This document shows, piece by piece, positions 18,601-26,254 of a stretch of DNA of 64,000 nt (position 1 is the stretch's first letter; the number at the start of each line of letters is the position of its first letter). The translations under genes were made by a program, and so were the position numbers. This DNA comes from Lachnospiraceae bacterium (GTDB lineage Bacteria; Bacillota; Clostridia; Lachnospirales; Lachnospiraceae). The notes beneath the pieces were generated by a model. The model had not been told where the DNA came from, did no database searches, and saw only the letters and a list, made by a program, of their open reading frames with translations. The stretch lies in the NCBI GenBank assembly GCA_902362715.1, contig CABIXN010000001.1, positions 855,673 to 919,672 on the forward strand, read 5' to 3'.

Positions 18601-18759
18601 CCCCCGCACAGCCTCTTTTCGTGAAGACTTTATGGTAAACTCTCCCCGAAAAACCCCCTCTTCTAATACTTCAAATAAAATCCCTTTATCTGGCACTATA
18701 AGCTCTGGCCGGTCCTCTTCAAATGTTCCTCTGATTAAATCCTGAATCTTCTTTCGCAA
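15661..18759 (-). CDS. DUF5717 family large protein
   Basis: About 1032 residues, cytosolic by appearance. The N-terminal 120 residues look like two beta-sandwich domains (GVFRGEFTIKSS, later GQFVIVSSSGEYTVPYEVSI), as in other DUF5717 proteins. The middle is a long helical array with repeated Trp/Leu/Tyr-rich helices resembling degenerate TPR/HEAT units. The C-terminal 300 residues contain another mixed domain with FEDSYGRRYFLKEG. I chose the TTG at 18759 (RBS AGGTG 5 nt upstream), because the longer GTG start lacks a ribosome site. It is the first gene of the trio with DUF5716 and the TPR protein. Function unknown. Confidence 0.75.
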   Translation of the reverse strand: MRKKIQDLIRGTFEEDRPELIVPDKGILFEVLEEGVFRGEFTIKSSRKEAVRGLVLCSNPHILCLTPQFDAVSVTVKYEYHARELKEGYTDRGQFVIVSSSGEYTVPYEVSITRFYHQSSIGKIKTLNDFSNLAKLNWEEALAVFQSPQFTNIFPDENTELLYHGLCTAGMSSHEMEEFLIGIGKKARSFYEVDNPLRKLENVSSVQRDVITITKSQWGFADIQISCQEKFIQLGKKRLQSYDFLGKHAKLDYTVHPEHMHAGKNFAKIELKTPFQTKTIQICASGPSAAERKNQSLKARRYQRYRLIQDYTEFSLDRLSGHQWKEESLGILREMIKENPENPWNYLFCCQVLILADQREDAQKPLEQAGKICKNMRTPAWGYWLYLKAVLGEGESDLLDVFEEIQEVFQKYKKHPVLFWVMLQINPVYEQSKERRYQALKRYLSAGMASPVFYLEAYNMLKDSPELVRGMDETEFRIFYWAARQQILTKELMNAVLAGASRVKAFHPRLFWLLGRCCRASQSQEAVKVICTYLIKNNRFGEAFFPWFLKGVESGLKIAGLYEAFIRSWHKKDGDIPEAVLKYFAVDTVLPAVLKGRLYAYLARNDRRLKQMLKLYGKIIYEFALLELKKGHMSDDLAEIYRYIKRQVTREEWERIGLGSGFVRKIVCPGYHFSKVAVYQSGNVYKQIVPLVGDTAYISVYSENSRILFEDSYGRRYFLKEGYRSSRMLPGEKMAREVVSVQEWKEENSQETLRDSLEQFADTIKTLDQMISEAEHFGMEVNGYREQLLVRMLFTEQFTENHAEYFRIVCSESDTAQIRDAYVSYFSWRYFVYKEEVPEEVFEYLEYSIQNQRLLNTCCEIAMMKYLCLFENLKETEYKLLDQMLEKYQDDSLCFPFYEQMDLRLKRKYFIHDCIWLGLKYERGRGINCRLVFQGRKEEASQILPVPEVFPGIYVLQVRLFARETLQYVFFETKEEVLQSGTRTLQQKDQSVTGTSRYDCLNQAIVSGGQDLEAIFKYARISDLSSSLFRPL

Positions 18760-18798
18760 AACTTCACCTGCTTTATCCGCACACACTTTGTTTTTCTG

Positions 18799-18826
18799 TT
18801 GCTTTTCAAAAATTTACATATATAAT
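18799..18826 (+). promoter_or_regulatory. Possible promoter of the aminotransferase gene
   Basis: TTGCTT (18799-18804) and TATAAT (18821-18826) with a 16 bp spacer lie about 50 nt before the ATG at 18875. A second TATAAT at 18831 lacks a good -35 box. Confidence 0.35.
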
Positions 18827-18874
18827 TAAGTATAATTGATTTAAAGAGTTCTTGCAACAACAGGGAGGATCCAT

Positions 18875-19966
18875 ATGTTAAAACACAGAGACCATTTTCA
18901 CGGAAGTGATCTGGAAAAAATAGAAGAAATTTACGGGATAAAAAAAGAAGAAATCACAAGCTTTTCCGCCAATGTAAATCCCCTTGGGATTTCACCGCTG
19001 CTTAAGAAAAATCTATCCGAAAGGATTGATGCCATCAGTACTTATCCAGACAGAGAATATACCTCTCTTCGAAAATGCATCGCTGCATACTGCGGCACAG
19101 AATATGAAAATATCATTGTAGGAAACGGCTCCACCGAACTGATTTCTCTATTTATTCAGGTACGCCATCCGAAGAAAACAATGATTCTCGGTCCTACGTA
19201 TTCGGAATACGAACGCTCTGTCTCTTTAGAGGGCGGCACTTCTTTGTATTATCCCCTAAAAGAGTCTGACCAGTTTATGCTTCAGACAGAGCAGTTTATA
19301 GAATCCCTCAATGAAAGTATTGATCTTTTAATTATCTGCAACCCCAACAACCCTACCTCCACCGCTATCTGCCAAAAAGATATGCGAAAAATTTTAGACG
19401 CCTGCAAACAATATGATATTTTTGTTATGGTAGATGAAACCTATGTGGAATTTGCGGACAACTATGCACAAATCAATGCGGTTCCGCTCACCGCCTACTA
19501 TAATAATATTATCATATTAAGAGGAACCTCCAAGTTTTTTGCGGCTCCCGGATTGCGGCTTGGATATGCCGTCACCGGAAATCGTGACCTGATTGATTAC
19601 ATTAATACCCACAAAAATCCCTGGATGATTAATTCTCTGGCTGCAGCTGCCGGAGAGATTATGTTTCAGGATGATGATTATATTCAGGAAACAAAGCGGC
19701 TGATTTCCTCAGAACGAACACGGATGCTTCAATTTTTAGAGCAGACGCCGGATTTTCATCCCTATCCGGCCAGCGCCAACTTTATTCTGGTGCGCATAAA
19801 AAACAGCCGGCTTACGTCAGAGCTTTTATTTGACCGGGCCATCCGTGAAAAAATGATGATCCGGGACTGTTCTACCTTCCCGTTTCTTGATAACAGTTAT
19901 ATCCGTTTCTGCGTCATGAGTCCTGAGATGAACGACAAGCTGCTTGCCTGCCTTTCTAGGAACTAA
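18875..19966 (+). CDS. PLP-dependent aminotransferase, CobD/HisC-like
   Basis: Fold-type I aminotransferase or decarboxylase of 363 residues. The HGSDLEKIEEIYG and SFSANVNPLGISP start resembles L-threonine-O-3-phosphate decarboxylase (CobD) of cobalamin synthesis and the related histidinol-phosphate aminotransferases. Other motifs are NPNNPTSTAI, DETYVEF, and the PLP lysine in RGTSKFFAAPGLRLGYA. No other cobalamin or histidine genes are nearby, so the substrate stays open. The start has a GGGAGG site 6 nt upstream. The ClC gene follows 25 bp after the stop. Confidence 0.85.
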   Translation: MLKHRDHFHGSDLEKIEEIYGIKKEEITSFSANVNPLGISPLLKKNLSERIDAISTYPDREYTSLRKCIAAYCGTEYENIIVGNGSTELISLFIQVRHPKKTMILGPTYSEYERSVSLEGGTSLYYPLKESDQFMLQTEQFIESLNESIDLLIICNPNNPTSTAICQKDMRKILDACKQYDIFVMVDETYVEFADNYAQINAVPLTAYYNNIIILRGTSKFFAAPGLRLGYAVTGNRDLIDYINTHKNPWMINSLAAAAGEIMFQDDDYIQETKRLISSERTRMLQFLEQTPDFHPYPASANFILVRIKNSRLTSELLFDRAIREKMMIRDCSTFPFLDNSYIRFCVMSPEMNDKLLACLSRN

Positions 19967-19991
19967 TCTTACAGGGAGCTGTGAACCGATT

Positions 19992-21254
19992 ATGATTTAC
20001 CGGCTGTTTATTAAATACTTAAGAAAATATTATCTGCGTCTGAAAACCTCATTGAAATGGATTCTGTTTTCCGTTTTGTCCGGCATCCTTATTGGCCTTG
20101 CAGGAACCGCTTTTTATTTCTGCATGAATTATGCCTCTGATTTAAGAGGCGCCTTTCCCTGGCTGATCTTTTTGCTTCCCGCCGGAGGACTGGCCATTGT
20201 AGGACTATATCATCTGTTCCAAAATCAGAAGGATCCGGGCACAAATCTGGTATTGTCCGCGGTACATTCCGGGGATCATATTCCCATTAGGATGGCCCCG
20301 CTGATATTTGCCAGCACAGTCCTGACTCATCTGTTTGGGGGCTCTGCCGGCCGGGAAGGAGCCGCACTGCAGATCGGCGGCAGTCTTGGAAACGGCATCG
20401 GAAGGCTTTTCCACTTTAATGAAAAAGAACAGAAGGTACTGATTATGTGCGGTATGAGCGCCGCTTTTTCCGCTGTATTCGGAACGCCTCTGGCGGCCGC
20501 CGTATTTTCCATGGAAGTCATCAGCGTGGGAATTATGCATTATTCTGCAATTCTGCCCTGTGTCATCTCCTCTCTGATTGCACATCAGATTGCATCCTGT
20601 TTTGGCGCTGTGGGAGAGCATTTTATCATACAGAGTATTCCGGATTTTGCACTAATTCCAGCGCTAAAAATCTCCCTGCTGGCTGTTTTATGTGCCGTTA
20701 TCAGTATTTTATTCTGCGTTATGCTCCACGGATTTTCTGATCTGTTCCGAAAACTTTTTCAAAACGGGTATGTAAGAATATTAACCGGAGGTTTTATTGT
20801 TCTGGCTCTGACACTGCTGATTGGCAGCCAGGATTATAACGGAACGGGCATTCCTTTTATTGAACAGTGTTTTTCGGGAACAGTACCGCCCTATGCGTTC
20901 CTGCTTAAAATGATTCTCACAGCCGTCACACTGGCAGCCGGATACAAAGGCGGAGAAATTGTTCCGTCTTTTTTCGTGGGTGCGGCTTTCGGATGTTTTT
21001 TCGGAAACGTTATCGGCCTGTCCCCGTCCCTGTGCGCAGCCGCAGGGATGGGCGCCGTATTCTGCGGTGTTACAAACAGTCCCATCACCTCGCTTTTGAT
21101 CTGTTTTGAACTGTTTGGCTTTGAAGGTATGCCCTATTACCTGCTCTCCATTGCGCTGTCCTATGTACTTTCCGGCTATTACGGCCTCTATCAGTCACAG
21201 AAAATCATCTATTCTAAATATAAAAATCAGTATATTAACAGAAAGACCCGATAA
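19992..21254 (+). CDS. ClC-family chloride channel/antiporter
   Basis: Integral membrane protein of about 420 residues with roughly ten hydrophobic segments. The ClC filter motifs are present in variant form: a DPGTNLVLSAVHSG segment, GGSAGREGAALQIGG with the gating glutamate of GREG, and GYKGGEIVPSFFVGAAFG (the GxFxP-like motif reads GGEIVPSFF). GREGA, not GREGP, places it in a divergent bacterial branch. The ATG at 19992 is preferred because the in-frame start at 19944 lies inside the aminotransferase gene; the GGGAG site is 13 nt upstream of 19992. Probably co-transcribed with the aminotransferase. Confidence 0.88.
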   Translation: MIYRLFIKYLRKYYLRLKTSLKWILFSVLSGILIGLAGTAFYFCMNYASDLRGAFPWLIFLLPAGGLAIVGLYHLFQNQKDPGTNLVLSAVHSGDHIPIRMAPLIFASTVLTHLFGGSAGREGAALQIGGSLGNGIGRLFHFNEKEQKVLIMCGMSAAFSAVFGTPLAAAVFSMEVISVGIMHYSAILPCVISSLIAHQIASCFGAVGEHFIIQSIPDFALIPALKISLLAVLCAVISILFCVMLHGFSDLFRKLFQNGYVRILTGGFIVLALTLLIGSQDYNGTGIPFIEQCFSGTVPPYAFLLKMILTAVTLAAGYKGGEIVPSFFVGAAFGCFFGNVIGLSPSLCAAAGMGAVFCGVTNSPITSLLICFELFGFEGMPYYLLSIALSYVLSGYYGLYQSQKIIYSKYKNQYINRKTR

Positions 21255-21318
21255 CGAAAGTCTGTATATCCTCAAAGGAAGTCTTTTCATATCACAATGA
21301 TATTTTTCCCGGACAGAG

Positions 21319-21394
21319 AAAATGCCTTTTCCCGAAGACAGGGGCCTGACTAGAGTTTCATTTTCAGGATTCCCTTAAAGGAAAAGGCAATTTT
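21319..21394. terminator. Terminator between convergent genes
   Basis: AAAATGCCTTTTCC (21319-21332) and GGAAAAGGCAATTTT (21380-21394) form a long stem with a large loop. Both strands end in A/T runs, so it can stop transcripts from the ClC gene and from the convergent metallo-hydrolase gene. Confidence 0.65.
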
Positions 21395-21402
21395 ACGTTG
21401 TC

Positions 21403-22596
21403 CTATTTGTCAATACATACTTTACAGGGGCTGTATCCCTGCTCCATCAGTTCTTTTCTGGAATCGTGGGATACTCTTAAGGATTCTGCCGGTATCTGGG
21501 ATACGCTCCCGCATCCGGATAGATGAAACTTTTCCGTTCCGGTATTTATAATATACGTATATTTTTCCTGTCTGCTTTTACTTTCACGTTCCAGTTTTGC
21601 CTCATCCATGCTGGCAACATCATCCCCGCAGCTGTAATTCTGACTTGGCTTTGTATTCCAGGTGATCTCCTTTCCATTGGAAACAGCAATTATTTCCCCC
21701 TGGAGATCTGTACGGTACAGAGATGCTTTCGTTTTCTTAATCCTTTTCATGGCTGATTTTGCAGGATGTCCATATGGATTCCCAAATCCTGCGCTGATCA
21801 CTACCGCTGACGGATCCACCGCCTTTAAAAACTGATCTGTCCCGGAGCTGCTGCTGCCATGATGGCTTGCCATATAAACGTCCGATTTCAATGTAAGACC
21901 TGAAGCAGTCATATCTGCCTCACTTTCTGCCGATGCGTCCCCGCAGATCAGAAAACTATTGCTTCCATATCGAAGGCGGATTCCTATAGAGTTATCATTT
22001 TCTTCTTCATACTGATAATTTTTCGGACATACAATGGTAAACTCAGCATTGCCAAGCTCATAGGTCTGTCCCACAGATGGGTGGATTTCCAAAAATCCCT
22101 TTCTTTTCATAACTGAAAGATATGACTGGTAAATTTTTGTATCAGCCTGATAATCAGGGCTTAATACCAGTCTGCACTGGAATTTATTCAGAACACCCAC
22201 AAGCCCGTTTAAATGATCATCATCGTAATGGGAAACTACCACATAATCAAGCTCGCTGATCCCAAGATTTTTCAGATAGCTGACAACATAGGAGGATTTT
22301 GTACTGTCTCCGCCGTCAATAAGCATATAATGCCCTCCGCATTCTGCCAGCACGGCATTTCCCTGTCCTACATCCAAGAATCTTACCGTAAGATCATCCG
22401 TAAACGCATCCCCGGATACAGCTCCGGCTTCCACCGCCTCAGATACACTCTCCTGCTGAGAAATCTTCTTAATATCGGAAGAATCCTCATAAGATGCCTC
22501 TTTCCTGCATCCGGAAAACAGGCTCACCGCCGTAAGCAGTACCAGTAAAACAATGGGTCTTAGCCATGTCCTTTCTCTGGTTGTTCTTTTTTTCAT
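21403..22596 (-). CDS. Lipoprotein with a ComEC-type metallo-beta-lactamase domain
   Basis: 397 residues. It starts with an Arg/Lys-rich stretch and a hydrophobic segment ending in SLFSGC, a likely lipobox, so the enzyme should sit outside the membrane. From about residue 70 it has the ComEC/Rec2 C-terminal hydrolase: VRFLDVGQGNAVL, the metal-binding SHYDDDHLNGL (HxDDDH), CGDASAESE, and ASHHGSSSSGTD, with the NPYGHP end. The last 60 residues are a small domain (INTGTEKFHLSGCGSV, then EQGYSPCKVC) seen at the ends of other such hydrolases and able to bind a metal. It may degrade extracellular nucleic acid or nucleotides; not a full ComEC, since the channel part is missing. Confidence 0.85.
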   Translation of the reverse strand: MKKRTTRERTWLRPIVLLVLLTAVSLFSGCRKEASYEDSSDIKKISQQESVSEAVEAGAVSGDAFTDDLTVRFLDVGQGNAVLAECGGHYMLIDGGDSTKSSYVVSYLKNLGISELDYVVVSHYDDDHLNGLVGVLNKFQCRLVLSPDYQADTKIYQSYLSVMKRKGFLEIHPSVGQTYELGNAEFTIVCPKNYQYEEENDNSIGIRLRYGSNSFLICGDASAESEADMTASGLTLKSDVYMASHHGSSSSGTDQFLKAVDPSAVVISAGFGNPYGHPAKSAMKRIKKTKASLYRTDLQGEIIAVSNGKEITWNTKPSQNYSCGDDVASMDEAKLERESKSRQEKYTYIINTGTEKFHLSGCGSVSQIPAESLRVSHDSRKELMEQGYSPCKVCIDK

Positions 22597-22677
22597 GTTT
22601 TTCTCCCATCAAAGTTCTGCAGAAAACCGTCTAAGTTCCTCTGCTGCCATTGAACGGGAGCTTCATTTCATGATCAT

Positions 22678-23607
22678 CTAAACCCGCTCAAACAACACCT
22701 TGATTCTGCCTCCGCAGATCATATCTCCGCTTTCCATTCCATATTCGCGGATACTCATATGTTCTGCAGTTTGGGCATCTTTTATTACAAGATATTCGGT
22801 TTTTCCTCCTCCGATAGTACCAAAGCATGTTCCGTTTCTATCAATCAGCATTCTGCAGCCAATCTCTCTGGGCGCAGAGCCTTCCTTTTCTATAATCACA
22901 GCCATCACCCCGGAAAAGCCCCCGGACAGTCTGTTTAAAACATCCCCCGGCAGCTGAGCAAATGACTTTTTATTTTTTTCCATAATCAGCTGGGCAGCCA
23001 CACTTACTGCAATCTCTTCCGGTGTTCTGGCAGAAATTGACAGCCCCACCGGGGCATGAATCAGATCTTTCGCCCCTTGAGCAGCGTCCCATTTATCCAT
23101 CTGTTTTTTTAACTCCGCAGTCTTTCTGCGGCTTCCAATCATCCCTAGATATTCAAAAGGCTGTTTTAAAATCTGTCTGACACAGGAAAAATCAAAAACA
23201 TGGCTCCTTGTCATAACCAGATAATAGGTATTTTTATAAGGATGAAGGGTTTCAAAAATATGTTCAAAGTCCCCACAGATCAATTCTTTTGCATCCGGAA
23301 AATACGCTTCTTTTAAAAGCTCTTTCCGATCATCGTATACTATAGTTTCAAACCCCAGCCAGGCTCCCATCCGGCAGACCTGACGGGCCACATGTCCGCT
23401 TCCAAAAATCACCAGACGAAAGACTCCGGCAATGACCTCTTCAAAGCAGCTCTCCTTGTGATACTGCCGGATACCACTCTCATCCGGGCACTCGTTAGGA
23501 AGTATCTCTTCCATACATCCTTTTTTTGCTCCGCTTAAATAGGTTCTGACGCCCACCATGCCTTCTGCAGCTGTTTTTTTTGCAATTAATTTATAATTCA
23601 TATTCAT
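22678..23607 (-). CDS. XdhC/CoxI-family molybdenum hydroxylase maturation factor
   Basis: Helps insert sulfurated molybdenum cofactor into xanthine-dehydrogenase-type hydroxylases. 309 residues. A Rossmann domain (LVIFGSGHVARQVC at about 66-79) is followed by YDDRKELLKEAYF. The C-terminal XdhC domain has GGFSGVMAVIIEKEGSAPRE with the family SxPRExGxxM pattern, and FGTIGGGKTEYLVI. The order of the two domains is reversed compared with classical XdhC, as in some Clostridia homologues. It overlaps the yqeC end by 17 nt. It belongs to the five-gene set with yqeC, yqeB, yedF and DUF3343. Confidence 0.85.
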   Translation of the reverse strand: MNMNYKLIAKKTAAEGMVGVRTYLSGAKKGCMEEILPNECPDESGIRQYHKESCFEEVIAGVFRLVIFGSGHVARQVCRMGAWLGFETIVYDDRKELLKEAYFPDAKELICGDFEHIFETLHPYKNTYYLVMTRSHVFDFSCVRQILKQPFEYLGMIGSRRKTAELKKQMDKWDAAQGAKDLIHAPVGLSISARTPEEIAVSVAAQLIMEKNKKSFAQLPGDVLNRLSGGFSGVMAVIIEKEGSAPREIGCRMLIDRNGTCFGTIGGGKTEYLVIKDAQTAEHMSIREYGMESGDMICGGRIKVLFERV

Positions 23608-24310
23608 AATCTGCCTTCCAGAATATCTTTTTATGCAGGGAAATCACACAATAGGAAAATGGAAAATCTGCCTTTTTTTTCATTTTCATAAAAATATGTT
23701 CTCCTATTTCTGCCTGCTCTTTGCAGTCCGCCTGATTCAACACAAAACAGCATCGGCGTCTCCAGGCCGCCAAATCCTGCGCCTGGCAGATTTTAGGACC
23801 ATACCCTTCCAGGAAAATCCTTTCATAAGTCTCCGGCGTAATCTGTTCTTCCTGTGAAAACATCAGCTGATACCGATGCACTTCATCTCCGCACAGCAAT
23901 CCCATTTTTGAAAGCCCCAAAAGTACAACAAGACTGCCGCACCAGTCCGGAATTACCGGCTCATAGTCTGCCGGTACTTTCAGCGATTTCATTTTTGCCC
24001 CGTCTGCCTCAATCAACACCACATCTGCCAGCCTTGCCAGCCGGCGCATAACAGCATCCGGCCAGGCCGAAATCTTTTCCGGCTGTACCAGTCTTCCGGT
24101 GACACAGATTCCATAGCGGTTTAACACATCCTTCACCGCCGTTTCATCTGCACTGGCAGTAAACAGCTCCTTTTGCCTTGGTGTACCCATTTTAGTGGTA
24201 GTCATAATCAGTACTTTTTTCTGTTTTTGTAAATATTTTTCTGCACAGGCATAAATGGTGGAAGTTTTCCCGCCGGCCCCTGCAAAAGCAATGATATTTT
24301 TTGATTCCAT
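23591..24310 (-). CDS. yqeC: Selenium-dependent hydroxylase accessory protein YqeC
   Basis: Protein tied to selenium-dependent molybdenum hydroxylases by gene neighbourhood; exact biochemistry unknown. About 239 residues. The P-loop-like GAGGKTSTI near the start (residues 10-18), then MTTTKMGTP and LIEADGAKMKSLK, and VLLGLSKMG, are typical of the family. The ATG at 24310 has an AGGAG site 5 nt upstream and starts 14 bp after the yqeB stop; an upstream in-frame extension inside yqeB is not needed. Confidence 0.88.
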   Translation of the reverse strand: MESKNIIAFAGAGGKTSTIYACAEKYLQKQKKVLIMTTTKMGTPRQKELFTASADETAVKDVLNRYGICVTGRLVQPEKISAWPDAVMRRLARLADVVLIEADGAKMKSLKVPADYEPVIPDWCGSLVVLLGLSKMGLLCGDEVHRYQLMFSQEEQITPETYERIFLEGYGPKICQAQDLAAWRRRCCFVLNQADCKEQAEIGEHIFMKMKKKADFPFSYCVISLHKKIFWKADYEYEL

Positions 24311-24324
24311 AACGCTCCTGCCAG

Positions 24325-25158
24325 TCAAAAGGTATTTCTTCTGTCTGCATTTTGCAGTTCCCAGCGCAAAACCGCTTCCAGTACGCCTCCTGCAATGCAC
24401 CTTGCCTTATCTGAAATGGTAAAACAATTATTAAGCTCTCCGATTCTAGGATCAATATCCGCAATTTTCAATCCGGCCTTTACCGGATACCAGTTTCGTA
24501 TCAGCCCCCGCAGAATACCGGAAATAGAAGCTTTTACCGGAACCTGCATCCCGCCATCTGTCTCTATCAGGGCAATATCCTCTCCTGCTGTCACGATCTT
24601 GCCAATCCGGGAAATATGTCTGATTTTGCCGCCGGCGGGAGCATAAATCACCCGCTCCTTTGAAAATCCGCCGATATTCCCGGGCACACCTGTATCTGCC
24701 TTAGGGCATCCCTGATAAATCAGCCGGCCCAGATCATGCCCCCGTTTGGTCTCCACAACCACATCTACATCTTCCCCCGCGCTAAATCCGGGACCAAGCC
24801 CTATGGTAAGAGGAGCCATATCTTTTGTAGTTCCGCAGTTTCTTTTGGCAAGAATGGCATCTATCAGAATGTCCGGCCGCAAAGCTTCGATGGCCTCTCC
24901 TTTAGGATCTTTCATAACTGTCAGCTGCCCTGCCCTTACCAGCGCTTCTGCCTCCTGGAAATCATGGGCACACACAGCCCGGATTCCCTCTACTACAGCT
25001 TCCCCTTCATAAATTGCTTCCGAAAAAGAAACCTGCCTGCGAATAGACGTGGGGTGTTCTGCTTCCAGCACTAAAACCGGATACCCGCAGCGGGACAGCT
25101 TAAAGATCGTCCCTGAAGCAAGGTCCCCGCCGCCGCGCACTATAATAAAATGTTTCAT
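24325..25158 (-). CDS. yqeB: Selenium-dependent molybdenum hydroxylase system protein YqeB
   Basis: EF2563-type accessory protein found next to selenium-dependent molybdenum hydroxylases. About 277 residues. It begins with KHFIIVRGGGDLASGTIFKL, a Rossmann-like start, followed by EAEHPTSIRRQVSFSEA and IGLGPGFSAGEDVDVVVET, all family hallmarks. The ATG at 25158 has a GGAGGA site about 11 nt upstream. Likely works with yqeC and yedF on selenium or cofactor handling; this is inferred from conserved gene order. Confidence 0.9.
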   Translation of the reverse strand: MKHFIIVRGGGDLASGTIFKLSRCGYPVLVLEAEHPTSIRRQVSFSEAIYEGEAVVEGIRAVCAHDFQEAEALVRAGQLTVMKDPKGEAIEALRPDILIDAILAKRNCGTTKDMAPLTIGLGPGFSAGEDVDVVVETKRGHDLGRLIYQGCPKADTGVPGNIGGFSKERVIYAPAGGKIRHISRIGKIVTAGEDIALIETDGGMQVPVKASISGILRGLIRNWYPVKAGLKIADIDPRIGELNNCFTISDKARCIAGGVLEAVLRWELQNADRRNTF

Positions 25159-25192
25159 CTTACCCTTACTCCTCCGGTTATTCAAACAACAA

Positions 25193-25849
25193 TTACGGCC
25201 TGATCAGCTTATCCGCTTCTGCCATTTTCTGTGCAATCACATACATATTGGTTACTTCTCCCGCCGCCAGCTGATCTGCAATCTGATAATGATTCAGACA
25301 GGTTCCACAGGTTAAAATCTCTACCCCCTGAGCCTCCAGAGACTTGAGATCTTCCAGAGACTCTGAGCCTTCCACAGAAAGATAAGCCCCCGAATTGTAC
25401 AAAAGAATGGTCTGGGGAAGTACATCCTGCTGTGTCAGAGCAAAAATGTATCCTTTCATAAGAAGCTTTCCAAGAGCTTCCTCTCCGCTGCCCATCTGAT
25501 TGGAGGACAGTACAACTACCATCCCCTCACGCCTCTGGTCTGCCAGACAGCTCTCCTGGCTTCCTGTCTCCTGTTCTTTTGTTTTATTCTCATCTTCATT
25601 GAATCTGTCCTTTAAGATTCCATCTGATTTTTTTACAACAATGACTACCTGATACTGATCTGTGGAAATCTTCTCAGAATGAAAATCCAGCTTCTGGCTG
25701 GATGCCATTTTCGAAATATTCTGTACAGCGATTTCATTATCTACAAGGATCTCCACCTCCCCCTGCTGGTGAAGAGACATCACTGCTTTTCTGGCCTCAA
25801 TCACAGGCAGAGGACACTGTTTTCCTCTTGCATCAATTTTTACTTTCAT
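25193..25849 (-). CDS. yedF: Sulfurtransferase-like selenium metabolism protein YedF
   Basis: 218 residues. The N-terminal TusA/SirA-like domain (residues 1-75) has the CPxP motif in GKQCPLPVIEARK, the candidate site for carrying sulfur or selenium. A linker of about 40 residues leads to a DsrE-like domain (about 110-215) with MVVVLSSNQMGSGEEALGKL and VEILTCGTCLNHY. This two-domain form marks organisms that use selenium in molybdenum hydroxylases. An AAGGAG site lies 6 nt before the ATG. Confidence 0.92.
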   Translation of the reverse strand: MKVKIDARGKQCPLPVIEARKAVMSLHQQGEVEILVDNEIAVQNISKMASSQKLDFHSEKISTDQYQVVIVVKKSDGILKDRFNEDENKTKEQETGSQESCLADQRREGMVVVLSSNQMGSGEEALGKLLMKGYIFALTQQDVLPQTILLYNSGAYLSVEGSESLEDLKSLEAQGVEILTCGTCLNHYQIADQLAAGEVTNMYVIAQKMAEADKLIRP

Positions 25850-25895
25850 TTTCTGCTCCTTTGCCGGCCGTCTGTTCAGAATACGGCCCTCTGTT

Positions 25896-26132
25896 TTAAA
25901 ACATCATTTCCGTCAGCTGCTCATAGCATATGTGATTCTGTTTCATGGCAGTCTCCCATGCATCCTGCATGTCAGGATCTGTCATCCAGCACATCCCGCA
26001 TCCTGCCTTAAGCTCTCCGGGCACGGGAATCAGCCGGCCTGGGAGTCCTCTTTCCCTGCAGAAAGCTTCCATTGCCATGGCCTGGGTAGTGTCCGGAAAT
26101 GTAATCATACATCTCTTTTTCTTCTGTCTCAT
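25896..26132 (-). CDS. DUF3343 protein, putative Se/S carrier
   Basis: Small 78-residue protein. It matches DUF3343: RCMITFPDTTQAMAMEAFC, then LPGRLIPVPGELKAGCGMCW with a Cys pair that could hold sulfur or selenium. It is the first gene of the DUF3343-yedF-yqeB-yqeC-xdhC set. I start it at the ATG at 26132, 9 nt after a GGAG site; longer in-frame starts add no family-like sequence. Role in selenium trafficking is inferred from family and neighbours. Confidence 0.85.
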   Translation of the reverse strand: MRQKKKRCMITFPDTTQAMAMEAFCRERGLPGRLIPVPGELKAGCGMCWMTDPDMQDAWETAMKQNHICYEQLTEMMF

Positions 26133-26254
26133 CAGACATTTCTCCATTCCTCTGCACTTGCAGTATTCTCTGCTTTTCATTATAATGTGAAGCGTCCTGT
26201 TTTTACAGGTATCAGATTCAAATTTACATCCATTATACGAGAAAGGATAAACAT

